DNA of 13,319 bases from an uncultured Lachnospiraceae bacterium (GTDB taxonomy: Bacteria > Bacillota > Clostridia > Lachnospirales > Lachnospiraceae). Every line of letters begins with the position of its first letter. The first letter of the stretch is position 1. The stretch lies in NCBI GenBank assembly GCA_902797705.1, contig CADBTX010000348.1, positions 1 to 13,319 of the forward strand, given 5' to 3'. Below are positions 1 through 6,962 of the stretch, one piece after another. The position numbers and the translations under genes are program-made. The notes below the pieces were generated by a model, which saw nothing but the letters and a program-made list of their open reading frames with translations, had not been told where the DNA came from and made no database searches.

Positions 1-128
1 ATAAATACCTGTATCTCGGTTTCCTTAAGATCCTTTCCCTTTCCTCCGCAGGCAGTAAGTGACAGCATCAAAACCCCCGCAATTAACAGTGACAATACCT
101 TTTTTATTCTCGTTATTCTCGAAAACAT
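1..128 (-). CDS. Lipoprotein N-terminus, probable molybdate-binding protein ModA (partial)
   Basis: This is the first 42 codons of a gene whose 3' end lies beyond the left edge. It starts at an ATG with a GGAAGG ribosome binding site about 7 bases upstream. The product begins with a basic N-terminus (MFSRITRIKK), then a hydrophobic stretch, then the lipobox LTAC followed by GG. This is a classic type II signal peptide, so the protein should be an extracellular membrane-anchored lipoprotein. Just after the linker it reads ETEIQVF, which resembles the first beta strand of periplasmic-type substrate-binding proteins, including the VFAAASL-type start of ModA. The gene follows a molybdenum enzyme and cofactor operon, so molybdate binding for an ABC transporter is the best guess. 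The substrate is inferred from context; only the lipoprotein status is visible. Confidence 0.6.
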   Translation of the reverse strand, partial: MFSRITRIKKVLSLLIAGVLMLSLTACGGKGKDLKETEIQVF

Positions 129-141
129 ATCACGCCTTCCT

Positions 142-173
142 AAAAAAAAGCACCGCTGATCAGGCTCCGGTGC
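142..173 (-). terminator. Rho-independent terminator after the MoeA-like gene
   Basis: On the minus strand a GCACCG arm (168-173) and a CGGTGC arm (150-155) can pair perfectly around a 12-base loop, followed at once by eight T residues (142-149). The stop codon of the upstream gene (160-162) sits inside the loop. The T-run ends only a base or two before the GGAAGG ribosome binding site of the downstream lipoprotein gene, so there is no space for a separate conventional promoter after the terminator. The 6-bp stem is short but GC-rich. Confidence 0.7.
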
Positions 174-1194
174 CAAGAGCACAATTTGGGAAATTACAAT
201 TGCTACAGTGCATACAATAGCCTCCGACCCCCATTCTGTCAAGGCTTTCCTTGCTTATGACATCTCCTGCCATGACCCTCGGCAGTATGAGATCAAATAC
301 CGTCCTTCCCTCAAACATGACACATCCCGGAAGTCCCATAATGGGTATCTCGTCATGCTCTCCCTTATACGCCAGCATGAACATGGCTCCTGGAAGCACA
401 GGGAAACCGTAGCTCACCACCCTGTCGCTTGTCTGCCTGATGGCGTACGGCGTCTTGTCATCCGGATCCACGCTCATTCCCCCGGTGCAGATCACCATGT
501 CGGCTCCCTTTTCCAGAACCTTTCTTATGCACTCCGTCTCCATCTCCGGATCATCGGAGCTTATCTCATGGGCAATGACCTCTCCTCCCAGTTCTTCTAC
601 CTTGGATACCACCACCGGTGTGAAGGTATCCTTTATCCTCCCGTGAAACACTTCATTTCCCGTGGTGATCACACCCACCTTCTTTTTCTTATAGGGCATG
701 AGCGTAAAAAGAGGCTCCGGCCCCACAAGTTCTCTCACCTTATCCATCTTTTCCTTTTCGATCACCAGAGGGATTATCCTCATTCCGGCCACATGCTGTC
801 CCGCTCTTACCGGGTAGTTATTCCGCACAGAGGCTATCATCATCTGCCCGAAGGAATTCACCCTGTAAAGCCTCTCGGCATCTACTTTTAAGAGCCCATC
901 GCACCCGGCGATGAGCTCAACCTTTCCTTCCTTTATATCATCTGAGCGGGTAAGGTGTTCATTCCTGCACATATCGTAGAGAACAAGAGCCGCATCATTT
1001 TCATGCATTATGTTCTCATTCACTTCCCAGATATATACATGATCCTTTCCCACCGACAGAAGCTCCGGGATGTCCTCCTCCCTTATGATATGACCCTTTC
1101 TGAATACCGGTCCCTTGCTCTCACCCTTAACTATCCTTGTGATGTCGTGACAGAGCACCTGACCCACAGCATCCTCAGTCCTTATGAGTTTCAT
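160..1194 (-). CDS. MoeA-like molybdopterin-binding protein with cysteine-rich C-terminal tail
   Basis: This 344-residue protein carries the MoCF/MoeA-MogA-type molybdopterin-binding fold in its second half: TTGNEV (177-182), CTGGMSVDPDD (236-246) and GLPG (287-290). MoeA and MogA insert molybdate into adenylated molybdopterin. This family is found beside molybdenum hydroxylase genes and is presumed to help cofactor insertion or maturation, but its exact reaction is not established. The N-terminal half (1-165) is unlike canonical MoeA, so this is a distinct MoeA-like group rather than housekeeping MoeA. The C-terminus ends in CMHCSNCNFPNC (Cys327, 330, 333, 338), a likely metal or Fe-S site. 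The ATG overlaps the guanine deaminase stop by 4 bp (ATGA), with GGAAG upstream, so the two genes are translationally coupled. A terminator overlaps its own stop codon. Confidence 0.85.
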   Translation of the reverse strand: MKLIRTEDAVGQVLCHDITRIVKGESKGPVFRKGHIIREEDIPELLSVGKDHVYIWEVNENIMHENDAALVLYDMCRNEHLTRSDDIKEGKVELIAGCDGLLKVDAERLYRVNSFGQMMIASVRNNYPVRAGQHVAGMRIIPLVIEKEKMDKVRELVGPEPLFTLMPYKKKKVGVITTGNEVFHGRIKDTFTPVVVSKVEELGGEVIAHEISSDDPEMETECIRKVLEKGADMVICTGGMSVDPDDKTPYAIRQTSDRVVSYGFPVLPGAMFMLAYKGEHDEIPIMGLPGCVMFEGRTVFDLILPRVMAGDVISKESLDRMGVGGYCMHCSNCNFPNCALGTGA

Positions 1195-2480
1195 AGTATC
1201 TTCCTTCCCGCTGCGTATTTCCCTCTTATCTGCCTGTCATCCCCCAGGTAGATAAATCTCTCCAGCCTCTCTTCCGGAGTCATGTCAGCTCTCATGGTGG
1301 GGATTGACAGATCATCGAGAATTAGAGCATCGAATTCATAGCCCTCATCAAAGCTTCCCACCTTTCCGAAGAAAGCTCCTCCGCCCTTTGTGGCGATATA
1401 GAAGGCTTCCGGGAAAGAAAGGGCAGGCGTATCCCCGTCAAAAAGCCTGTTCCGCAGCTTCGATACCTGAATGGCGCATCTCACGCTGCTTATCATGGAA
1501 GTGGTGGAGCCTCCCGCCACATCCGTTGCAAGTCCCACATTCAGGCCCTTATCCAGATAGGCTTTCACCGGAGCCGCTCCGGATGACAGATTTATATTCG
1601 AATCCGGACTGTGGGCTATAAAGACCCCATTATCCTTAAGTATCTCCTGCTCCTCATCCCCTGACCAAACACAGTGGGCCATGATGCAGGGAATACCCTT
1701 TTTTATGATCCCCGCCTTTACATAACTGTCAGCATAGCAGGAAGTATCTCCTTCAAGCTCCTTAACCCATTCCACCTCCGAAAGGTTCTCGGAAAGATGG
1801 GACTGAACAGGGACAGCATACTGCTCAGCAAGAGAGGCCAGCTTAAGCATAAGCTCTCTGGAGCAGGAGGGCGTGAATCTGGGAGTTATTATGGGAAATG
1901 TATGGGAAAGGCCGGCCTTCTTTGCCTCACGAAGCCATTCCACGGTCTCATTAACGGAGTCCTCCGTGCTTTCAAGGTAATATGATGGAACATTCCTGTC
2001 CATATTTACCTTACCCACAAAGGTGCAAAGACCGGTTTCCTCCATTATTTCCATGAGCTTTAATGTGGCGCTCCTGTGACTTGTGGCAAAGATACAGGCC
2101 CTGGTGGTGGCCCCGCGCTTCAGTTCCTCTGCAAACATGGAATATGCTTTATCTGCGTACTCCGGATCCTTATATCTCTCCTCTTCGGGAAAGGTGTATT
2201 TTTCAAGCCAGGGAAGAAGCTCCATATCCATACCGCTTCCCCTGAACTGATACTGCGGCGCATGGATATGAAGATCTATGAGCCCCGGCACCGTAAGCAT
2301 CCCACGGACATCCCTAATAGGCAGATCCCTGTACTCTTCCGGAAGTTCCCGGAAGATCCCCCGGGAACATCCCCCGGTACAGACAAGATATGAATCCGTG
2401 TATGAGATCAGTTCACTCTTATCCCTGCTGTAAACAAAGGTCCCGTAGAGAACAAAGTTTTCCTTTTTTACATTTTCCAT
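1191..2480 (-). CDS. guaD: Guanine deaminase
   Basis: An amidohydrolase-superfamily enzyme that hydrolyses guanine to xanthine and ammonia in the cytosol. Seen directly, numbering from the ATG at 2480 (429 aa): metal-ligand HIH (71-73) inside PGLIDLHIHAPQY, then the GSGMDMELLPWLEKYTFPEE block (81-100) diagnostic of guanine deaminases, QSHLSEN (His228, Glu231), MAHC (His269) and ATDVAGG (Asp320). These make guanine deaminase much more likely than the related SsnA or chlorohydrolases of selenium clusters. A TTG lies one codon upstream, but the ATG, which overlaps the xdhC stop as TGATG, is the better start. It sits between xdhC and the MoeA-like gene and overlaps both, so it is co-translated with the xanthine dehydrogenase that would consume its product. 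Confidence 0.9.
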   Translation of the reverse strand: MENVKKENFVLYGTFVYSRDKSELISYTDSYLVCTGGCSRGIFRELPEEYRDLPIRDVRGMLTVPGLIDLHIHAPQYQFRGSGMDMELLPWLEKYTFPEEERYKDPEYADKAYSMFAEELKRGATTRACIFATSHRSATLKLMEIMEETGLCTFVGKVNMDRNVPSYYLESTEDSVNETVEWLREAKKAGLSHTFPIITPRFTPSCSRELMLKLASLAEQYAVPVQSHLSENLSEVEWVKELEGDTSCYADSYVKAGIIKKGIPCIMAHCVWSGDEEQEILKDNGVFIAHSPDSNINLSSGAAPVKAYLDKGLNVGLATDVAGGSTTSMISSVRCAIQVSKLRNRLFDGDTPALSFPEAFYIATKGGGAFFGKVGSFDEGYEFDALILDDLSIPTMRADMTPEERLERFIYLGDDRQIRGKYAAGRKIL

Positions 2481-2977
2481 CAAAAATCTATCTCTTTTCC
2501 CAGTCTTCTGTACATGGTCTTTTTAACTGCCCTTAATATGTTCTCATATCCTGTGCAGCGGCAGAGATGACCGGACAAAAGTTTCTTTAGCTCGTCATCG
2601 GTGTAAAGTTTCTTAGCATTCAGTATCTCCACCGCGGTCATTATAAATCCCGGTGTGCAGAAACCGCACTGAATGGCGCTCTCGTCAATAAAGGCCTGCT
2701 GGATATCGGAGAGCTCTCCGTCCGGAGACATAAGTCCCTCAAGGGTCAGGATGTCCTTTCCCTCAGCCCATACCGCAAGATATATACATGAATTAAATGC
2801 TTCTCCGTTAATAAGTACATTGCAGGCGCCGCACTCTCCCACCTCACAGCCCTTCTTTACAGAAGTAAGGCTGTAGTCATTCCGGAGCATATCCGTTAAG
2901 GACGCCCTGACATCCACCATCTTTTCCACTTTTTTTCCGTTGATGGTACAGGAAACAAGCTTATACATTCCACTCAT
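2480..2977 (-). CDS. xdhC: Xanthine dehydrogenase 2Fe-2S subunit
   Basis: The small electron-transfer subunit of a three-subunit molybdenum hydroxylase. Its 165 residues hold two 2Fe-2S sites: a plant-ferredoxin-type site at Cys44, Cys49, Cys52 and Cys64 (CEVGECGAC...C) and an all-helical site at Cys104, Cys107, Cys139 and Cys141 (QCGFCTPG and CRCTGY). All eight ligands are present and the length is normal for the family. These clusters pass electrons from the Mo centre to the FAD of XdhB. The ATG overlaps the xdhB stop (ATGA) and follows a near-perfect AGGAGGTGA ribosome binding site about 6 bases upstream. The name follows E. coli usage (xdhA Mo, xdhB FAD, xdhC Fe-S); it is not the XdhC maturation chaperone of other systems. 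Confidence 0.93.
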   Translation of the reverse strand: MSGMYKLVSCTINGKKVEKMVDVRASLTDMLRNDYSLTSVKKGCEVGECGACNVLINGEAFNSCIYLAVWAEGKDILTLEGLMSPDGELSDIQQAFIDESAIQCGFCTPGFIMTAVEILNAKKLYTDDELKKLLSGHLCRCTGYENILRAVKKTMYRRLGKEIDF

Positions 2978-3858
2978 TTTATCTCACCTCCTGCGAGCTC
3001 CACCGACTTTATGAGAGCCCTCTTTGCCATCTCCACTGCGATATGCTGGCGGAAGGCCTTGCTCGCTCTCCAGGAATCCCTGGGGTTGATCTCGTCTATC
3101 ACTGCTTTTGAAAACTTTTCCGCAAGCTCCATGGTGGGAGCCTGTCCGTTAACTATCCCCTCTGCACCGGGGCAGCGCATGGGCACCGGTCCCGCCACTC
3201 CGTAGGCGATCCGGCAGCGTTCGACGGTCTTCTTATCCTGAGAGAGCCTTACATTCACGCTGCAGCCTAAGGTAGCGATCTCCATGGCGTTCCTTAAGCC
3301 GTACTTGATATAGTGTCCGCAGGTATTTTCGTAGCTCTCCTTCGGAATGATGATGGCAGTCTGTATCTCGTCCGGAGCGATATCCACCTGTCCCGCCTTA
3401 ATATAGAATTCCTTTATGGGGAGCCTTCTGACCCCGTTGGAACCCGTAAGCTCAATGATGGCCTCGTAGGCGTGAAGCGTGGAAGCCGAGTCCGCACTTG
3501 TTACGCCGTTACAGGTATTCCCGCCTATGGTTCCGATGTTCCTTATCTGGGGGGATCCCACCTGATCCACTGCCTCACCCAGAACATTACAGTATTTCTG
3601 AATGAGGGGATCCCTGGTGATATGTGAAAAACTTGTAAGGGATCCGATCCGGAGATTCTCCTCTTCATCAAGACTCACTCCCCGAAGATCATCTATCATA
3701 TAGATGGAGATAAGCTCTTTGCCGGCACGCTTTCCCTCTCTCATCTGCACCAGCACGTCAGATCCTCCGGCAATGATCTGTGCTTCCGGATGTTCTTTAC
3801 GGAGCCTTATGGCATCTTCCACGCTTTCCGCTTCGTAAAGCGCCTTCATATCATACAT
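2974..3858 (-). CDS. xdhB: Xanthine dehydrogenase FAD-binding subunit
   Basis: The 294-residue flavoprotein subunit takes electrons from the 2Fe-2S subunit and transfers them to NAD+ or another acceptor. The FAD-binding motifs AGGSDV (30-35) and IGTIGGNTCNGVTSAD (108-123) are intact. The C-terminal third (about 190-290) matches the CO-dehydrogenase flavoprotein C-terminal domain. The length agrees with E. coli XdhB and its relatives. The start is set by an ATG with AAGGAG about 8 bases upstream, 29 bp after the xdhA stop. It is the only FAD subunit in the window, so it could in principle also serve the fused Fe-S/Mo enzyme encoded at 6963-9548; that is speculation. Confidence 0.92.
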   Translation of the reverse strand: MYDMKALYEAESVEDAIRLRKEHPEAQIIAGGSDVLVQMREGKRAGKELISIYMIDDLRGVSLDEEENLRIGSLTSFSHITRDPLIQKYCNVLGEAVDQVGSPQIRNIGTIGGNTCNGVTSADSASTLHAYEAIIELTGSNGVRRLPIKEFYIKAGQVDIAPDEIQTAIIIPKESYENTCGHYIKYGLRNAMEIATLGCSVNVRLSQDKKTVERCRIAYGVAGPVPMRCPGAEGIVNGQAPTMELAEKFSKAVIDEINPRDSWRASKAFRQHIAVEMAKRALIKSVELAGGEIK

Positions 3859-3887
3859 AGCGATTCTCCTTTATCCTGAAAAATGAT

Positions 3888-6194
3888 TCATTCTCTCCAG
3901 CTGTCCTTAATGAGTCCCGCCTTTGTAAACTCTGCAAAGAGCACATGGGGATTAAGGGGTGTATGGTCAATGGCCACTCCCGTAGCCTGCAATACCGCAT
4001 TCCTTATGGCAGGTGCCCCTGAGCAGGCAGGAGGCTCTCCCAGGGCTTTGGTCCCGAAGGGTGATGTAGGCTCCGGATTCTCGATGAACTCTGCCTCCAG
4101 ATGGGGGTGATCCATAATGGTAGAAAGCTTGTAATCCAGAAGATTTCCGTTAAGAGGCTTTCCTGTTTTTTCGTCAAAGATGAGCTGCTCGGAAAGGCCG
4201 AATCCGATGGCCATGGACATGCCGCCATGGACCTGGGCCTCTGCAAGGGCGGGATTTATCAGCTTTCCGCAGTCATGGACATTGACGATATTTTTCAATG
4301 TGACCTTGCACATGGGGATATCCACCTCCACCTCCGCAAAGGTACATCCGAAGGAATAGGCGTTATTCCTTATGGTATACGTGCTCTCGGCGGTGATATG
4401 CTCGCTGTGCACCGGATCATACTGAGCCGTCTTCGCCAGTTCCCCCAGGCTCATAAGGACTTCCTTGTCCTCTTTCCTTATGATGTTTCCGTCCACTATG
4501 TCAATGCATCCCGGAGACTGCCTCGTGAACTCACAGGCGTATTTAAGTATCTTTTCTCTTAAGAGATCCGCGGTCTGCCTTATGGAAAAGCCTGCCACAT
4601 AGGTCTGCCTCGAAGCATAGGCTCCTAAACCCGTGGGAGTGATATCCGTATCCTGACAGGACTTTACATGCACATCCCTGTAGCTGTTAAGCCCCACGGC
4701 TTCAGCAACCATCTGGGCGTAGGCGGTATCTGCTCCCTGTCCTATCTCCGTCTCACCGCACTGGAAGGTCACGGTCCCGTCCAGATTAAGACTCATCCTG
4801 TTGGAAGAGGTCTCGAGGGAGATGGGATAGACCGCCGTATTATACCAGAAGGTGGCAACGCCTATGCCCCGGCGTATGTCGCCGGTCTCATTCTCATACT
4901 CTTTTCTCTTTCTTTCATAATCTATATATTCCGCGCCCTTTGCCATGCACTCCCGGTAGGAATCATAGTAGTTGGTGTTTCCGGAGAAATTGTCATGGAA
5001 GCCCTTGGGCATGATGTTCTTCTTACGGAATTCATAGGGGTCCATGCCTATTACCTTCGCGCAGTCATCTATATTTGACTCATCCGCAAAGCTTGCCTGC
5101 GGCATGCCGTAGCCCCTCATGGCTCCCGCCGCAGGACGGTTGGTGTATACGGTATATGCATCACACTCCATATTTTCGCAGGGGTAATGCTGGGGGAAGG
5201 ATCCCATGGCCTTCGCCACGATGGAGTGTCCGTGGGATGCGTAAGCGCCCTGATTCGAGAAGCACTCCACCTTCCTTGCCACTATCGTTCCGTCTTTCCT
5301 TAAGTGGGTTACGATATGGAAGCGGATGGCGTGGCGCACACGGTTTGAAACAAAGGTCTCCTCTCTGGAGCAGTCAATCCGCACCATTCGTCCGCCGACC
5401 TCAGTGGAACACCATGCACACAGGGGTTCATACAGGGCGTCCTGCTTATTTCCGAAACCTCCGCCGATATAGGGCTTAATGATCTCGATATCTCCCCAGG
5501 GACGACCCAGAGCCTGTCCCACGATACGTCTTATGATATGGGGTATCTGGGTAGACGACACCACAACGACCCTGCCGTTCTCTTCATAGGCGTAGCAGCC
5601 GTGGTTCTCGATATGGCAGTGCTGGACAGTGGGGTTTTCATAAACCTTGTCCACCGTGATAAGTCCCGGTTCCTTTATGGCCCCGGCATAATCCCCCTTC
5701 CGTATCTGGGTGTGCTTTAATATATTATCGGGGCATTCCTCATGGAGCACCGGTGCCCCCTCTTTCATGGCTTCTTCCGCATCCAGTACAAAGGGAAGCT
5801 CCTCATACTCAACCTTTATAGCCCTGACTCCCTGGTTCGCGGAAACTTCATCCTCTGCGATGACCACCGCCACATCATCCCCGTAATATCTTACATGCTT
5901 ATTAAGGAGATGCCTGTCTGCCGTATCCTGATGCCCCGGGTCCATGGACCAGGGGTGTCCCGCCGTGGGAAAAGGAATGTCCGGAACGTCAAAGCATGTA
6001 AGCACCTTTACCACCCCGGGGATAGCTTCCGCCGCCTCCTTATCCACCTTTTTAACCATGCCGTGAGCTATGTCGGCATGCTTGATCCTTACATAAAGCG
6101 CACCGGCCGGTATACGGTCTTCATAGTATTTTGTCCGTCCGCTGGCCTTGTCGTAGGCATCAACGCGGACCTCGCTCCTTCCAACCTTACTCAT
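3888..6194 (-). CDS. xdhA: Xanthine dehydrogenase molybdenum-binding subunit
   Basis: The large catalytic subunit (768 aa) hydroxylates xanthine or hypoxanthine at the Mo centre. The order is an aldehyde-oxidase/xanthine-dehydrogenase a/b-hammerhead domain (about 18-135), then two Mo-cofactor-binding regions. Hallmarks seen are GGGFG (244-248), PAAGAMRGYG with the substrate-contacting arginine position (Arg360), IGQG (484-487) and the catalytic glutamate context GTKALGE (Glu720). It resembles E. coli XdhA in size and motifs, and xdhB and xdhC follow in the same order. The ATG at 6194 is the only plausible start after an in-frame TAG upstream. Its ribosome binding site is unusual: AGGAGC lies about 14 bases away and AGGA sits almost against the ATG. 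Purine specificity is inferred from the guanine deaminase in the same operon. Confidence 0.9.
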   Translation of the reverse strand: MSKVGRSEVRVDAYDKASGRTKYYEDRIPAGALYVRIKHADIAHGMVKKVDKEAAEAIPGVVKVLTCFDVPDIPFPTAGHPWSMDPGHQDTADRHLLNKHVRYYGDDVAVVIAEDEVSANQGVRAIKVEYEELPFVLDAEEAMKEGAPVLHEECPDNILKHTQIRKGDYAGAIKEPGLITVDKVYENPTVQHCHIENHGCYAYEENGRVVVVSSTQIPHIIRRIVGQALGRPWGDIEIIKPYIGGGFGNKQDALYEPLCAWCSTEVGGRMVRIDCSREETFVSNRVRHAIRFHIVTHLRKDGTIVARKVECFSNQGAYASHGHSIVAKAMGSFPQHYPCENMECDAYTVYTNRPAAGAMRGYGMPQASFADESNIDDCAKVIGMDPYEFRKKNIMPKGFHDNFSGNTNYYDSYRECMAKGAEYIDYERKRKEYENETGDIRRGIGVATFWYNTAVYPISLETSSNRMSLNLDGTVTFQCGETEIGQGADTAYAQMVAEAVGLNSYRDVHVKSCQDTDITPTGLGAYASRQTYVAGFSIRQTADLLREKILKYACEFTRQSPGCIDIVDGNIIRKEDKEVLMSLGELAKTAQYDPVHSEHITAESTYTIRNNAYSFGCTFAEVEVDIPMCKVTLKNIVNVHDCGKLINPALAEAQVHGGMSMAIGFGLSEQLIFDEKTGKPLNGNLLDYKLSTIMDHPHLEAEFIENPEPTSPFGTKALGEPPACSGAPAIRNAVLQATGVAIDHTPLNPHVLFAEFTKAGLIKDSWRE

Positions 6195-6240
6195 GTCCTG
6201 GATCCCGCTCCTTTCATCATCCTAAAATTTTGTTCCGAAA

Positions 6241-6267
6241 TGATCCGGCCCTATGCCTGCCGGATCA
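6241..6267 (-). promoter_or_regulatory. Stem-loop in the xdhA leader
   Basis: A perfect 9-bp inverted repeat: on the minus strand TGATCCGGC, a 9-base loop, then GCCGGATCA. Three further G-T pairs could extend it in RNA. It lies 47 bp upstream of the xdhA start codon, so it would be in the 5' untranslated leader of the xdhABC message. The bases that follow are TTTCGG rather than a T-run, so it is not a standard terminator. It could be a regulatory or stabilising RNA structure, or a DNA operator. It matches no riboswitch I recognise. Confidence 0.45.
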
Positions 6268-6301
6268 CCCTGTAACACCCCTGCCATATCCCGTAAGAAC
6301 A

Positions 6302-6320
6302 ATTGACAGCATACGTCAAT
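6302..6320. promoter_or_regulatory. Inverted repeat overlapping the mocA -35 box (candidate operator)
   Basis: A perfect inverted repeat ATTGAC-N7-GTCAAT whose left arm contains the TTGACA -35 element of the mocA promoter. A dyad of this size and placement is typical of a site where a dimeric repressor blocks RNA polymerase. The shared xdhA/mocA intergenic region means a bound regulator could affect both divergent transcripts. No regulator gene is in the window, so its identity is unknown. Confidence 0.4.
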
Positions 6321-6331
6321 AAATATATATT
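6303..6331 (+). promoter_or_regulatory. Sigma-A type promoter for mocA
   Basis: A consensus -35 box TTGACA (6303-6308) is followed after exactly 17 bases by TATATT (6326-6331), one mismatch from the -10 consensus. Transcription would start near 6338, leaving about 36 bases of leader before the mocA ATG at 6374. It is one of the two best promoters in the window. I found no equally good promoter for the divergent xdhA gene. Confidence 0.75.
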
Positions 6332-6345
6332 GATTCGGACGCCAA
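6331..6345 (-). promoter_or_regulatory. Conserved 15-base box between xdhA and mocA
   Basis: TTGGCGTCCGAATCA on the minus strand matches 14 of 15 bases with the box at 13286-13300, in the same orientation relative to the minus-strand genes. It begins on the last base of the mocA -10 element and covers its expected transcription start, so a protein bound here could block mocA. It lies 136 bp upstream of xdhA. Confidence 0.35.
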
Positions 6346-6373
6346 TAACCTTTTCACGGTCTGCGAGGTAAAA

Positions 6374-6961
6374 ATGCCCGGAAAACATCTGTCCCTCGGC
6401 TGTGTCGTAATGGCAGCCGGAAACTCCATACGCTTCGGTGCCAATAAGCTTCTCTCCGGATACGAAGGGAAGACTCTTATCGAGCGCTCTCTTGATGCTG
6501 TCCCGAAAGAAGATCTGAGCCTGGTCTGCGTCGTGACACAGTATGAGGAGATACGGAAACTGGCTTACCGCTACGGCTTCCTTGCCGTGGAGAATCACCG
6601 CCCGGAGGAGGGTGTCAGCCTCAGTGTCCGCCTCGGTACCGAAAGGATCATGGACAGCGTAGACGCCATCCTCTATATGGTATCCGACCAGCCCTTCTTA
6701 AGAAGAGAAAGCCTGAAGGGCCTCATCTCCTTCTTCCGGAGCCACCCCGAAAATATCATCGGCGCTTCCTGCAATGGAAAGCGCAGAAATCCCTGCATCT
6801 TTCCGAAGAAGCATTTTCCCGCCCTCTGTTCCCTTAAGGGAGACACCGGGGGAAGCAGCGTCATCCGTTCAAATATGGATGAACTCCTGCTCTTCGAAAT
6901 GGAGGAAAGGGAACTTTCCGATGTGGACTCACCGGAGGATCTTCACCTCCTGACAAACTGA
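6374..6961 (+). CDS. mocA: Molybdenum cofactor nucleotidyltransferase, MocA/YgfJ family
   Basis: A 195-residue GT-A-fold nucleotidyltransferase of the MocA/YgfJ group, which transfers CMP (MocA) or a related nucleotide to molybdopterin to form the dinucleotide cofactor of molybdenum hydroxylases. Visible motifs are the nucleotide-binding signature AAGNSIRFGANKLL (14-27), the metal-binding SDQPFL (104-109), KGDTGG (155-160) and the C-terminal DVDSPEDL (183-190). The length is normal. The ATG has GAGGT 5 bases upstream and a strong promoter at 6303-6331. It is the only plus-strand gene, divergent from xdhA and convergent with the fused hydroxylase, with one base between the two stop codons. Both neighbouring enzymes need its product. 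Which nucleotide it uses cannot be read from sequence. Confidence 0.9.
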   Translation: MPGKHLSLGCVVMAAGNSIRFGANKLLSGYEGKTLIERSLDAVPKEDLSLVCVVTQYEEIRKLAYRYGFLAVENHRPEEGVSLSVRLGTERIMDSVDAILYMVSDQPFLRRESLKGLISFFRSHPENIIGASCNGKRRNPCIFPKKHFPALCSLKGDTGGSSVIRSNMDELLLFEMEERELSDVDSPEDLHLLTN

Positions 6962-6962
6962 C

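Noticed and set aside
208..891. A 227-codon plus-strand open frame opposite the MoeA-like gene, with similar long plus-strand frames at 5742-6275 and 7701-8273
   Set aside because: They lie antisense to genes with clear family motifs, their translations show no domain-like pattern, and the codon bias of the true genes leaves the opposite strand open.
1191..2480. Annotation as SsnA, the amidohydrolase typical of selenium clusters
   Set aside because: The HAPQY and MELLPWLEKYTFPEE motifs are those of guanine deaminase.
2481..2483. TTG start one codon upstream of the guanine deaminase ATG
   Set aside because: The adjacent ATG at 2480 is the stronger start and gives the usual TGATG stop-start junction.
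6195..6373. Purine or molybdenum-cofactor riboswitch upstream of xdhA
   Set aside because: Only one simple stem-loop is visible. The multi-helix junctions and conserved core bases of those riboswitches are not recognisable.
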